Positions 10,561 through 22,638 of a stretch of 64,000 nucleotides of DNA are shown one piece after another. Each line of letters begins with the position of its first letter. Positions within the stretch are counted from its first letter, which is position 1. The stretch is from assembly GCA_024364735.1 (NCBI GenBank), contig JAGFNQ010001134.1, positions 475,718 through 539,717 on the forward strand, given 5' to 3'. A model generated the notes under the pieces. The model was not told the DNA's origin and did no database searches. It saw only the letters and a list, made by a program, of their open reading frames with translations. Position numbers and translations under genes: made by a program. Source of the stretch: Boesenbergia rotunda (taxonomy: Eukaryota > Streptophyta > Magnoliopsida > Zingiberales > Zingiberaceae).

Positions 10561-12652
10561 CTATTCTACTAAGCATAATCCTAACTGCCTTCTTAGTGAG
10601 CTGAACTCAGACTCAGGTAGGGGTTTGGTGAATATGTCAGCTAAGTTAGACTTAGAGTCTACATGCTTAAGGACTATTTCACCCCTGGCTACATGATCTC
10701 TTACAAAGTGGTGTTTAACTTCTATGTGTTTAGTTCTAGAATATTGGATTGGGTTCTTAGTTAGATTAATTGAGCTTATATTGTCAATGAAGACTTGAGT
10801 ATGGGTGTAGTTAAGTTGAAAGTCCTTAAGAATGTGCATCATCCATAGTAGTTGTGCTACACACTCTCCTAAAACAACATACTCAGCTTCAGTTGTGGAT
10901 AGAGCTACACAGTGTTGTTTTCTGCTGCACCAACTTACTAGACTATTTCCTAACAGTTGGTAGCTTCCACTTGTGCTCTTTCTATCTAATTTACAACCAG
11001 CGTAGTCAGAATTCGAGTATCCTGACAAGTCAAAGGTTGAAGTCCTAGGATACCAAATCCCTACATTTAGGGTGCCCTTAACATATTTTAATACTCTTTT
11101 TAGGGCTACTAAGTGTGTTTCCTTAGCACAGGTTTGGTATCTAGCACACATACCTACAGCAAAAAGGATATCAGGTTTGCTGGCTGTAAGGTATAGTAGA
11201 CTTCCAATCATACTTCTATAGAGTTTGAGGTCTACTGGTTTACCATCAGGGTCACTATCTATTTTTATGTTGGTGGTCATGGGGGTACTTATGCTTTTAG
11301 AGTTATCCATTTTAAATTTCTTTATTAGCTCTTTAGCATATTTGGATTGATGGACATAGTTTCCATCCCTAGTTTGTTTAATTTGTAATCCTAGAAAAAA
11401 GTTGAGCTCACCAACTAAGCTCATTTCAAATTCATTTTCCATTATTTTAACGAATTCTTTTAAAAAATTTGAGTTGGTGGACCCAAAGATTATGTCGTCG
11501 ACGTAGATTTGGGCAATAAAGATTTCTTTTCCTAGAGTTTTAATAAATAGGGTTGAATCGATTTGTCCTTGTTTAAATTCTTTAGAAATTAGGTAAGTTG
11601 ATAAGCGTTCATACCAAGCCCTAGGTGCTTGTTTTAGTCCATAAAGTGCTGTGAGTTTGTAAACATGGTCAGATCTTTCTGAGTCCTCAAACCCAGGGGG
11701 TTGCCTACATAGACCTCTTCCTTAATGAATCCATTTAGAAAAGCTGACTTTACATCCATTTGGTATAATTTAAATCCTTTATGGGATGTAAAGGCTAATA
11801 ACATCCTAATGGACTCAAGTCTAGCTACCGGAGCATAGGTTTCGTCATAATCTAACCCTTCTACTTGGCTGAATCCTTTTGCTACTAAGCGGGCTTTATT
11901 TCTGACTATCTCTCCTTGATCATTTAACTTATTCCTAAAAACCCACTTAGTGTCAATGACGGATTTGCCCTCAGGTTTAGGTACTAGTTCCCAGACTTGG
12001 TTTCTCTCAAATTGGGCTAACTCTTCGTGCATAGCTATGATCCAATCAGGATCAGGTAGAGCTTCCTCTATAGTCTTAGGTTCAATTTTTGAAATCATTG
12101 CTATCTGACTAAGATTTCTATAGGAAGACCTAGTTCTGACTCCTAGAGTTGGATCACCCACAATTTGACCGGTTGGGTGACTGAGTCTGGGTTTCTTGGT
12201 TTTTCTAGAACTTGGTTCAGCCTCAGGTCCGGCTGGTCGGTTTGGTTCACTATTTGATTCAACTATTTGAGTTGGTTCAATTATTGGTTCAATAGTTGGT
12301 TCAATTGACTCATTAGTTGGTTCAATAGTTAGTTCGTTTATGGGTTCAATTATAGATTCAACAGCTTGTTCATTATCTTCTTGATCAGTATTTGATGAAG
12401 TTAGATCTGAATTATCAGATTTTGACTTAATTTCTTCATCAAATATTAGATTGGTTGTTTCTTCAATTTTTTTAATTTGTTTGTTGCAAAACCCTATAGG
12501 CTCTACTTATTGTTGAGTATCCTAAGAAGATGTCTGGGGTTGACTTAGATTGGAATTTACCTAGATAGTCCTTGGTGTTTAGGATATAGACTTTGCACCC
12601 AAAGACCCTTAGGTAGTGTAGGTTTGGAAGTCTATGGTAGTATAATTCATAG
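10561..12652 (-). pseudogene. Element 2 pol, end of integrase through RT and RNase H, frameshifted
   Basis: RNase H and the end of RT are open from 10561 to about 11660 (YVDD near 11492-11509, STTEAEY, ADIFTKPLP). A frame change near 11697-11704 separates this from the RT start (11700-12161, KLYQMDVKSAFLNGF). Upstream (12161-12650) comes the Glu/Pro/Thr-rich integrase C-terminal linker with repeated IEPTNE-like units and further breaks near 12500. The sequence is about as close to element 1 pol as expected for sister families of one lineage. No complete enzyme can be made. Confidence 0.85.
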
Positions 12653-15600
12653 TGTCACGCCCCGAGACCCAGGAGTCGCTGATCCAATAGAAAATCGGAC
12701 AGCACCTCCCCTGTCCGGCGGACAATTTACACATACACACACAACAACTATAACAACACCACGCAGTTTATATTTGGCCTCAGGCCTCCAAAATAGATAA
12801 ACCCAACATAAAACACAAGACAACTAAATAGATCATACCTAATTGCGGACCGGTCTGACTTATGACGAAACAACAAATACAACAACCCCTTAGGGCTCAC
12901 GACACATACGACATATACATATCGCCTAAAAAATTATAAAAACAACACACTATAAAGTACAAAACGAAACCATGTCGTCGCGATGGGTAGGGACTGGCTG
13001 CTGGGCTCTTCTGGCGACTCCAAGTATCTCAACTTGAAATAAAAACATATGGCAACGGTGTGAGTCCATAAACTCAGCGAATACCCAGTAGATATGCATA
13101 GTATGTTATAATAACAATAGAAGTCTACGCTGATACAACCTCATATGAACAATAGGAAAGGGTATACTGAAGATACTGAATCAAGATACATACCAGAATC
13201 CATCTAACCTGAAAAGAGGATAATAAGTACCAAGGGAATATCAATAGACATATAATCTCAGATAACAAGTCTCCAGAATATGCATGTCAAACAAGTGCAG
13301 CAATCAAGTGCAGCAAACAATGCACGATGCAAAATATGCACATGGTGCAATGCCATGGTCACCCCCTAACTCCAGTCAAGCCACCGAGACAGGCAATACT
13401 GTGTCGGCCGAGTGGGTAGAGCTGTGACACTGTCCGTACTCTGCCATCACTGCTCCTGAGTGACCGAGAGGACAGGATGCTGGTGGAGTAAACACTCCGC
13501 CCCATATATATATGGGGGAGATATCTCTCTCATCTTCTCTGGTCTATGGGTAGAGAAGGGATTCCTGCCTGCTACCACGCTCCGAAACCACTACCCATGA
13601 GCGGACGAGCGGAGCAGTACAGAGCAAATGCACACACCCAGCGGTATCCACTAAGCCATGAGTGGCCGTGTGTGCATATCATGAGCCGGAAGACGATCAG
13701 GCGCAACCACAAGGGAGTCAGCTGATCGCCGGCATGCAACAGTGCAGGTATGGTGCATGATAGATACACATACCTCCCCCCCAAATCCTCAGTATACTAA
13801 GTCTCAGTCTGAAATCCTATAACAGGAAATACAGGTAACCTACAAGGTATACTGGCCGAAATCTACAGATCTCTCAATGTCAAACGCAAGAGATACCTCA
13901 CGATATCTAAGCATACATATAGATATGACAATACTTGAGACTGTATAGAACTAACCGTATAATAACTCAGGGATAACCAACAAATATCCAGAACAAGCAT
14001 AATAACTCAGGGATAACTAACAAGTATCCAGGACAGGCATAATAACTCAGGGATAACTAACAAGCATCCAGGACAGACATAATAACTCAGAGATAACTAT
14101 CAAGTATCCAGGACAGGCATAATAACTCAGGGATAACTAACAAGTATCCAGGACATGCATAATAACTCAGGGATAACTAACAAGTATCCAGGACAGACAT
14201 AATAACTCAGAGATAACTATCAAATATCCAGGACAGACATAATAACTCAGGGATAACTAACAAGTATCCAGGACAGGCATAACAGGCATAATAAACAGGG
14301 ATAGCGTATGATCTTACTGCTATCTATAACAGTCTATGCATAACAAGATGACAATATCATAAAGATAAGTCAAAGGGTACCCGCCTCAAAGTAGCAGTCT
14401 GTATACGAAGAGAACCTCCCGTCTGATACTCCGCAACTTAAAAGTCCAAATCATTGTTCTGTATCAAAGGACATATTTAATAGCTATTACAAAATAGAAT
14501 AGCAACTTGCCAGAAAATCCCTAAACCATATTGGGGTTTACCTAATCATTTTCTTTCCATCATGATCAATACAAGAAGTAGAAATCCGATATGGCAAGGG
14601 AATCCACACAAGTATCCTCTACCCATGTTAATCCCTACACAAAGGCATCTCACGACATAACAACAACATAACAAGATTTCTCCCAGAAATCCTAAACAAG
14701 GTTTAAGTCCCTAAAGTCTAAAGTGGCGCCCAGCATGAACCCCCAAGCTGAAATAATCCCTCCGAAAGTCATATTTAACACCAAACCAAATCAGAATTGC
14801 CACACCGAAAACAATCTCTCAAGATGAATTCTCCCATTGGAGCTCACGACAAAACAGGGAATCAAAAGATCAAGGCTAGCAACACTATGCTCAATCAAAA
14901 TATTGCTCCCTCAATCCATAGCCTAATAAACTCCAAACCATTGGTACACGGCAGAACACCACCACATCAAGAGACTAAGCTATAACTTAATCTCAAACAA
15001 AATTAAAAACTAATTCATTATAGTGAATGCTACCACCAATCTGGAAACTGATAAAATAATAATAATAAGCTAACATCAAATTCATCCATGCTAATTGCTA
15101 ACCAAACAACTCTTACCTAAGATGGTAGCAACGCCAACCTCTCGTGCAGATCTAAATCCAAGTTTCTTCAAATCAATTGCCGCAAGGAGACAACCCAATA
15201 GGGCACGGATTCGAGCTCTGCCCTTGGTGCTCAATGACACACTCTCTTGCTAGAAAGCAAGGGCTGCTAAGTTGGATCGATTGGCCCTCATCGATCAGTG
15301 ATGGTTTCCTACAGCAACAATGGAAGGGAGGATTGGGAAATCATAGACAACACAACTCAGATTCATCTCGCACTTACCCGTGGCCGACGCGAGCACAACC
15401 AAGGGAAGAAGAAGAGACGGAACAATCCAATCTAGGAAGAAAACATAGATCATAAGCAATCGACCGATTCGTGTGGCACCAAGATCAGATGATCTGTGTG
15501 GCTCTGTGATTGAGAGCTAGGGCACGCCAAATGAGCGGCTCCACTTGCCGAGCTTGACACCGACGGAGTGGGGCGGCACGTGGGCGATCGGCGACGTCGG

Positions 15601-16024
15601 CTAGGGCACTCGAGGGAGGGAAGAAGGAAGGCGTCGGCGCCGACCGTGGCTAGGGCACGCGGAAAGGGAGAAGAAATGGAGGAAGAAGGGCCGGCGGAGG
15701 CTTAGGGCACGAGACATCAGCCGAAGCTTTTATTATAAAGGGGTGGGGCTTTTTGCAAGAAGGCCCCTAACTTTTCTAATATCCCAATCTCACCCTTAGG
15801 GCTTTTTAACCCTCCAATTTCTTATAATGCCCATCCATAAATCTCTAGGGTTAGATTATTTACCCTTTCAAAAATTCAAGAGTTTACCCGTAAACCCTTG
15901 ATAAGTTTTAAATTTTTACAATAAAGCCCCTTGGGCTCCTCCCATAGGCCGGAAACCCTAGACTCTATCCGAAAAAAATCCCGAAAATTTTCTGATCCGA
16001 ATTTTCGAATTGCCGTATTTTACA
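12653..16024 (-). mobile_element. Solo LTR of a Ty3/gypsy-type element (3372 bp)
   Basis: Plus-strand ends TGTCACGCCCC and TATTTTACA (TG...CA), flanked by CATAG at 12648-12652 and 16025-16029. Removing it restores the integrase frame region of element 2. No PBS, PPT or genes are found inside, so it is a solo LTR. Size and the TGTCACGCCCC end fit Tekay/Del-like chromovirus LTRs. Minus orientation is inferred from a TATA-like CTTTATAATAAAAG about 290 bp from the right end followed by a C/T-rich leader. Confidence 0.85.
13961..14280 (+). repeat. Eight tandem 40-bp repeats inside the solo LTR
   Basis: AATAACTCAGGGATAACTAA recurs every 40 bases at 13961, 14001, 14041, 14081, 14121, 14161, 14201 and 14241, with few substitutions. 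An older partial unit follows (to about 14310). Confidence 0.95.
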
Positions 16025-16029
16025 CATAG

Positions 16030-17083
16030 GGTGTTTTATTGTGTCGTTTGTTGATTAGTACCCTATTTTGGATGTAGCAAGCCATACTAATTGCTTCTGC
16101 CCAATATTGGTTAGCTAGGTTAAATTCATTAAGCATAGCCCTAGCGGCTTCCTGTAGGGTTCTATTTTTCCTTTCGACTATCCCATTTTGCTGGGGGGTT
16201 CTAGGACACGAAAATTCGTGTATGTACCCATTTTACAAAATTCCTCGAATCATTGATTTTCAAACTCTCCCCCGTGGTCACTCCTAAGTCTTTTGATTTT
16301 AGTATCGTTTTGATTTTCAATTAACTTACAAAAGTCATTGAATAGGTTTAGGGTTTCATCTTTGGTTTAGGGTTTCATCTTTAGAAACCTAACTCAGGTA
16401 AACCTAGAGTAATCATCAACTATTACTAAGCAGTACCGGTTTCCGTTTAGTGACTTGGCTCCATGTGAATCAAATAGGTCAAGGTGCAGGAGCTCAAGTG
16501 TGGTTTGAGTTAGATCAGATTGAATTAGTATGTGATTAGACCTGGTTTGTTTACCTTGATTACATGATTCACATATTAAGTTTTCATGATTTTTAATTTT
16601 AGGGATACCTTTAATTAGGCCAAGTTGGGTGATTTTCGAAATTATTCTCAAATTTGTGTGACCTAATCTCCTATGCCAGAGGTTTGATTGTTCTAACTGA
16701 GTTAACATGCATTTGGGTACTAGAGGTAGGTTTATAGTGTAAACATTATTTTTCCTAGTGCCCTTAAGCATGATTTCTGAGTCTTGCAGGTTTCTAATTA
16801 GGCAGTTAGAATTGGTAAAGGTAACTACATAACCAGTATCACACAATTGACTTATGCTAAGCAAGTTAAATTTAAAATTTTCAACCAAAAGAACTTTCTT
16901 AATAACAAAGTCATATTTAAGTTCAATATTACCTGACCCAATCACCTTGAGTGTAGCATTGTTGCCAAATGCTACTAAGCCTAGGTTTTTGAACTTGAGT
17001 TTGGTGAATTTCAATTTATCTCCAGTCATGTGTCTGGAGCACCCGCTATCCAACATCCATTGGTCCAAATCTTTATGTTCCTA
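16030..17083 (-). pseudogene. Element 2 protease and integrase, frameshifted
   Basis: The minus strand has the protease DSG motif in DQWMLDSGCSRHMTGD (near 17045), the integrase zinc region (WHRRLGH, CESCNQGK) and the start of the core (LLHLDLFD, VIVDDYSRFT). The frame is lost at a perfect tandem 19-bp duplication (16345-16363 and 16364-16382). The rest of the core, including the NG-VERKN part around 16180, continues in another frame up to the solo LTR. TAG at 17081-17083 lies in frame 10 codons before DSG. Confidence 0.85.
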
Positions 17084-17884
17084 CACATAAAGAGTTTTGT
17101 TGATTTGGATCCAATTAGAATCAGGAATAGCCTAAATTGATTTTCACAGCTTAGTCTATCTCACCCAAATCTAGGGTTATCAATCACGTTTGCCTTATGG
17201 GTTTTTGTGAGACAAGTTTTAGTAGATAGAATTATTTTGAAAAATTATGATTTATTTTGAAAAAAGTTAAATTAATTTTGAAAATAATTGATTTTGATTT
17301 AAAAAAAATGTTTGAATCTACAATTAATCGAAAATTTGTGATAGATTCGAATTTGACAAAAAAATAATTTGAATTTGAATTTCAAAAATTGGCTTCCAGG
17401 TCTTGGCGAGGCACTAGGCCTTCTTTGGCCGTAGCCTTATTGGATCATCAACTCTTTCCTTGACAAAGCCTTTTAATGAAATTTTATTTTCAAAATTACT
17501 TTTTGACAAAATCTGGTCTAACTAGTTTGGGTCTTGGATCGGTAGCTTCGGCTAGTTTCACCAGTCTAAAGAGACCAAGTAGAGTATACTTGACCATATT
17601 AGAATTGGCTTCCCTAACGTACTATCATCTCACCGCCACCCAATATTATGTTGTTCAAATTTCAGTTAAGTTGGTTCAGTCCTTAAACTAACCATTCCTA
17701 AGTCTAAGCATGGTAAATTGCAGAAATTAAATAGACAAGTAAGCATGCAATTTAAAACAAGAATAGAGATTTATCTAACTATGAATATTGTTTTTAATTT
17801 GGCTCCCCCTGGACTAAAGCCACGGTAATGGTTCGGCAAGATGTGAATCTTGTCCTTGGGGATCCAATACTGATTTGATCCAGT
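17084..17884 (-). other. Linker between gag and protease of element 2
   Basis: No intact frame. Part (about 17390-17690) is clearly related to 42370-42600 in element 3: both carry GGCTTCCAGGTCTTGGCGAG and a CTAACGTACTATCATCTCACC block. The minus strand near 17800-17890 still encodes the WIPK remnant of the gag tail. Confidence 0.65.
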
Positions 17885-19409
17885 TTATTTGTTCAGGCAC
17901 AGTTTGGGTACCCATGCCTGAACTTTAGGTCTGGACTGGTTCAGTACAGCATAGTAGGATCTTTGTCTAGATTTGGTTCTATAGCCCAACCCGGATCGAT
18001 TTAGAACTGACTTCTGTTTTCCAAGAATCATGTCAAGACCCTTGGAACCAGAAGTGAATCGTTCTAAGGCAACTCTAAGATCCTTAACTTGAGTTTTCAA
18101 GAAAGAGTTCTCTGGTTCAAGTTTTTCAACTTAAGCAGAGGTTCCTTCTTGAACCTTCTCAGTTAAGGGTTCAGAGTCTGCTCTCTCTTTCAGGAGTTTT
18201 ACTTCCTGTCTGAGAGACTCGACTCGGATTTTGGCTTTTGCCAAATCTCGAGAAAGATAAGAAATTAATTCGCATAATTGAATTCTAGAAAAACCACTTA
18301 CAGTTATTTCGCCATTTTCTGAAAAAGTGAGCTTGTCGTCATCCGGCTCCGATTCTGACTTGGTCTCGATTTCTTCTGAGGCGGTTAGTGCGAGCAGATT
18401 AGATTGTGGCACCTCTTCTTCTTCAGAGGAGGAGGACTCGTCCCACGTTGCCTGAAGTCTTCTTGCTTTCTTGGCTTCTTTTAGGTTAGGGCATTCGGAT
18501 TTGAAATGTCCCTTTTTGTTGCACTCGAAGCAAGTCACACTTGATTTGTTCTTAGTTGATTCAGCTTGATCTTCCTTCTTTCGGCTGGCTTTTCTTCTAT
18601 TGGATTGATTCTTCAATTCCTTGTAGTAGTTTCGGGCTAGTCGGACCAGCTTAGGTCGATCTCCTTCGTCGTCTTCTGAGTCTGAGTCTGAATCAGACTC
18701 GGGTGCAGGTTGAGGTTTCTTCTTGGATATCTTTCCAGCTTTACCTGCAATAAAGGCAATGCCTTTCTCGGCCAGGGTGCAGTTAGTCTGCTCATGTAAC
18801 TCAAGTTCTGAAAACAGTTCATCTAATTTAATTTTTGAAAGGTCCCTTGAAACCTTGTATGCATCTACCATAGATGCCCACAAGGTGTTTCTCGGGAAAG
18901 CATTAAGAGTGTACCTTATTAGGTCACGGTTTTCTACCTTGTGACCGATGGTGTGTAGTCCGTTCATTAACTCCTGAATTCTGGCGTGGAGTTGAGCTGT
19001 TGTTTCGTTGTCGTTCATCTTGATCGTGTACAGCTTGTTCAGGTAGAGATCTCTCTTGCTGATTCGAGTATCTGAAGTTCCTTCGTGCAGCTCAATCATC
19101 TTACCCCACAGCTCCTTTGCACTGTTGAATGGTCCTACCCGATTCAACTCTTCCTTGGTCAGGCCGCATTGAAGTGTCTGGGTTGCTTTGGCATCAGCTT
19201 CAATTTTTTCATTTCAGAGCGGTATCCCACTCAGCGTAAGACTGTAGCACTCCTTCAGAATTCTTTGGAATCTCCAGGCCAGACTGGATGATTATCCACA
19301 TGTCCACCTGAGTTTTCAGGTAGACCTCCATCCGACTTTTCCAGTAGGAGAAGTCCTCCCCACTAAAAAGTGGTGGTCTGGCTGTGCTGAATCCTTCTTG
19401 CATGGCCAT
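17885..19409 (-). pseudogene. Element 2 gag with CCHC zinc knuckle, broken
   Basis: Starts at ATG 19409 (MAMQEGFSTARPPLFSGEDF), the usual copia gag N-terminus. A one-base loss near 19202-19215 shifts the frame. The UBN2-type capsid-like part and the knuckle CFECNKKGHFKSEC (CX2CX4HX4C, about 18488-18530) follow on 19147-18131. A TAA at 18131-18133 interrupts a frame that goes on to a basic, Ser/Gly-rich tail (FTSGSKGLDMILGKQKS) ending at 17885. Gag coats the RNA in the virus-like particle; this copy cannot make it. Confidence 0.85.
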
Positions 19410-19619
19410 TTTATCTGAAAAATAAGAGTAAAAGAAAAAATATCCCAAGACTTGGTCTTGGATTAGTAGTGCGGGAAGAAAAAAAAATATTTATCGAGGA
19501 GTGTTGCACCAACCTCGATTAACAAGAAAAATTTCGAACGAGAAAAAAAAATTTAAAAAGATTTCGTAAAAATCTGAAAAATTCTCAAACTGGTGGTTGC
19601 ACCAATTTTGAGCTTCCCC

Positions 19620-19631
19620 GCTCTGATACCA
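19620..19631 (-). promoter_or_regulatory. Primer-binding site (initiator Met tRNA type)
   Basis: Minus strand TGGTATCAGAGC, two bases from the LTR end. This is the usual copia primer site. Confidence 0.92.
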
Positions 19632-20049
19632 CTTGTTGGATCGAGAGAATACGATAGAGGGGGGTGAATATCGTAAAACGTTTCGGATTCGAGATTAAGA
19701 GAATTAGCAGCAGAAATTTAAAACACAACGCAAAGAACTCAAGCGATTTACTTGATTCGAAGTCGCGGTCGGCTCCTACTCTAAGGCCCACGGTCGTTGA
19801 CCGTTTACTGCGGGCAATTCTATATGTGCGCAAAAAGGTTTACAGACAGATATTACAGTTGAAGTACAGTAAACTTAAAAAGTCAACTCTTGTTACCGAC
19901 TCCCGGTGTAGATTGTATTTTGGAGCAGAGGGACGTTGTCGGCGCTTGTATCTCGAGTTGGGAGGTTTCCGGGGCAGAGCGCTTTAGTAGAAGAGCGTAT
20001 TGGCGTTTGAAGAAGTGATGCTGAAGCCTCAGGGGTCGAGCCCCTTTTA

Positions 20050-20380
20050 TAGCAGGTCTGGGGGCGCCCGGGACGTTGGGGGCGCCCTCCACGTGTCCTC
20101 TGATCCGTAACTCTCTCGGTCAGCTCTAATCCCTCCAAAATCGGGATCGAGCTTTGACGGGGGCGCCCGGGAAGCAGGGGGCGCCCGGGTTGACTCAGTC
20201 TGCTGGTTTCTCGCTGGCTTGAACCTTATCTGCCTCGTTGGCTTGGACCCAGGGCGCCCGGGAGCACCGGGGCGCCCGGGAGCATGGGGGCGCCCCGCCC
20301 AGTGAACTGCAGAAGCACATGTTTGCTTAACTTGTTTTGCCTTGACCTTGGGGGCACCCGGGACACTGGGGGCGCCCTAC
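20050..20380. repeat. GGGCGCCC palindrome-rich GC block in the LTR
   Basis: About eight copies of G-rich palindromic GGGCGCCCGGG or GGGCGCCC in 330 bp. The LTRs of element 3 carry related GGGCGCC units (39390-39740 and 45220-45570). Confidence 0.8.
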
Positions 20381-20669
20381 TCAGCTGTTGCCTCTCTCCT
20401 TTGAGGCGTTCTGACCTGCAGAAACTCATTCCTTCGGTCCTGCATCCAGGGTTAGTCCAAAACAACATAAAGCAATCAAGTATTAGGTTTATACAGCCTT
20501 AGCTGTCTTGGTTCTGACTTTGGGTCTCCAAAATGGAGCCCTAGGTTGAACCGACGCCTACTGTTCCCTCGACGGGGAACGCGTCCTCACCTACTCCTCT
20601 CAGGAGAGTTTACCTTTTGCCAACTGGCTCCTCCGGTTGGACTTTTGCCCGATGCACCTGACTAGGTCT

Positions 20670-20885
20670 TCGTGCCACCTTCCGAGCAGGTCTTCGTGCC
20701 CACCTTCCGAGCAGGTCTTCGTGCCCACCTTCCAAGCAGGTCTTCGGTGCCCAGCTCCTTGCCAGGGCTTCGTGCCCAGTCCTCAACCAGGACTTCGTGC
20801 CCACCTTCCGAACAGGTCTTCGGTGCCCAGCTCCTTGCCAGGGCTTCGTGCCCAGTCCTCGACCAGGACTTCGTGCCCAGTATAC
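20670..20885 (+). repeat. CTTCGTGCCCA / CTTCGGTGCCCAG repeat cluster
   Basis: Alternating units CACCTTCCGAGCAGGTCTTC and CAGTCCTCGACCAGGACTTC, about 25-30 bp each. The same units occur at 9020-9190, 40080-40310 and 45900-46130, so they are shared by the LTRs of elements 2 and 3. Confidence 0.9.
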
Positions 20886-21004
20886 CTAGGACTTCTTTTC
20901 CTGTATACTTAGTGAACATGTTAGATCAACATAATATCTTAACTTTTGAACCCTTTTGTCATTATCAAAACACAGGTTCGACTTGGGTGATGTCTACACC
21001 AACA

Positions 21005-21684
21005 ATTATGATAAGGCATATAGAGATCTTCCACAACATCTATGTGAGTTAAGAGCTAGAGATCCTGAAGCTTATGTGGCACTATGCAAGAATGGTAACA
21101 ATGAGTTCCAGCGGTGTTTTTGGGGTTTTGGTGCTTGCCGAAGGGTGTTTAGGTCTTATTTGCGTAAACTTATAGGAATTAATGTCACACATCTAAGAGG
21201 AAAGTATCCGGGTGTATTGTTGATTGCTACGGCGATTGATGGTAATGACAATGCTCTCCCAGTTGCCTTTGGAATAACTGAAGTTGAATGTGGGTCTGCA
21301 TGAGAGTGATTTTTGGAGCATATAAAGAGGTTCTTTGCTATCGATGAACAATCAATGACCATAATAACAAATAGACATTGTGGCATTATATCAGCAGTTA
21401 GAAAAATGTACACAAATGCGCATCATGCTTTTTGTTGCCACCACATGTCTTGTAATATGGTAACCGATACTGGAAGTAGAGCAGCTTTAGGTTTGTTTTG
21501 GGCAGCAGCACGAGCAAACACAACACTCCAATATGATCTCATAATGCAATCAATGCTTGAAAAACATCCAGATGCCCATAAGTGGCTTCAGAACATTGAC
21601 CCTAAAAGGTGGGCTAATGCATACTTTACTGAGAGAAAGTACAAAATGCTAACCACGAATTGTGTGGAGCATTTAAATGCTTTG
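21005..21684 (+). pseudogene. MULE transposase (MURA-like), central part
   Basis: Translates as the MULE transposase core: FWGFGACRRVFRSYLRKLIG, then the THLRGKYPGVLLIATAIDGN block, then NRHCGIISAVRK and the CVEHLNAL end of the core. In functional MULE transposases the first block begins DGTHLKGKY and the second DR-KGI. Here both Asp positions read Asn (GINVTHL and ITNRHC). Stops at 21302 and 21308 add to the decay. The frame enters from element 2's insertion point on the left and resumes at 31095 on the right, because 21685-31089 is an insertion after a Leu codon. Confidence 0.88.
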
Positions 21685-21896
21685 TGTTAGATCGATGTCG
21701 GCTTGCTAGAGGGGGTGAATAGCAATTTTCGGTTTTCTTCTCTACCTACGTTGTTAGTGCGCAAGCGAAAATACAATAAAACGAAACTAACAACTAAACA
21801 ATGCTAACACCACCTGATTTATGTGGTTCAGAGATGATGCTCCTACTCCACGGCAGTCCGTAAGGTGGACGATCCCTCGATCCTTCGGCGGATCAC

Positions 21897-22630
21897 TGAT
21901 AGATACCATTTTGTTGATTATTTTACTTATGAAAATTCATATTTGACCTATGTTTTTATTGTTTAATTGTGAAACTGCCCTAGGTTTTAGAACTTACCTT
22001 TATTTTGGACTTAATTACAAATTTGCATAAAATTGGATTATTTGGCCACTAAATTTTTGATCTATTTTTGTAGGCATGAGAAGTTCATGGACCTAGGGCA
22101 TACTGGGTCAAACTTGAGTCGAAAGTGGAACCGGATCGAATTATCAAGCCTCGGATTAATCCGGGTCGTCCGATTCAAAAGCGGCTAGATCTGAGTCATC
22201 CGGGACCATCTGAAGCAATCCGAGATAGGATTAGGGTTGATCAAGCACTATGATCAAGATCTGAAGGTTTCATCCCAATCAGAGATCATCCAACCGTTGG
22301 ATCAAGCTCGGAGGGCTCTAGATCGTCCATTCACAGATTAGGTTGATCTGGACCATCCGTTGCACATCAGGAGGATCCGAGCTACCATAAGACAGATCCC
22401 GACCCCTGATCAACATCCTCAAAGTTTGGCTCAAATCAGAGCAAGATCAGCCGTTGGATTTCATCCGATCAATCTGGAACGTCCATGGCTAGCTATTTAA
22501 TCAGAAACGCGCAGCTTCTTCCCTTCGTCGCGTCTTCGCCGCAACAGTAGCATCTTCTTCGTTTTCTTCATTTTGCTTCAATTTTTTCATCCAATCGAAG
22601 GCGTGATCACTCAATCCTTCATCAAAGCAA
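21897..22630 (+). repeat. Left arm of 734-bp inverted repeat (inverted U3 copy)
   Basis: Nearly identical to the reverse complement of 26642-27373, with a few scattered substitutions. The arm ends at GCAA (22627-22630), which is also the end of the truncated primer-binding site. Confidence 0.93.
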
Positions 22631-22638
22631 CGGCGCCA
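22627..22638 (-). promoter_or_regulatory. Truncated primer-binding site (Asp-tRNA type)
   Basis: Minus strand TGGCGCCGTTGC equals the first 12 bases of the Athila/Tat primer site TGGCGCCGTTGCCGGGG, then switches to U3-complementary sequence (TTTGATGAAGG). It lies 6 bases past the LTR end GATCGTCA. Confidence 0.8.

Larger units (their letters stand above)
8804..21004 (-). mobile_element. SIRE-like Ty1/copia element 2, nested and interrupted
   Basis: Read on the minus strand: 5' LTR (21004 to 19634), iMet-type primer-binding site, gag, protease-integrase, a foreign solo LTR (12653-16024), RT-RNase H, polypurine tract and a 3' LTR cut at 8804 by element 1. All genes carry stops or frameshifts. 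At its right end it interrupts a MULE transposase gene. The first five bases of flank, ATTAT (21005-21009), are the candidate TSD; the partner copy lies outside the window. Confidence 0.9.
19634..21004 (-). repeat. 5' LTR of element 2 (1371 bp)
   Basis: Plus-strand ends TGTTGGATCGAGAG and CACCAACA. Contains GGGGGCGCCCGGGA repeats (20050-20380) and CTTCGTGCCCA repeats (20670-20885). The plus sequence GAGGGGGGTGAATATCG near its left end is the reverse complement of the TATTCACCCCCC signature near the LTR end of element 1. Confidence 0.92.

Noticed and set aside
13961..14280. Regular 40-bp repeats that resemble a CRISPR array at first glance
   Set aside because: The whole 40-bp unit repeats without unique spacers, inside a plant LTR. 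It is an ordinary tandem repeat.
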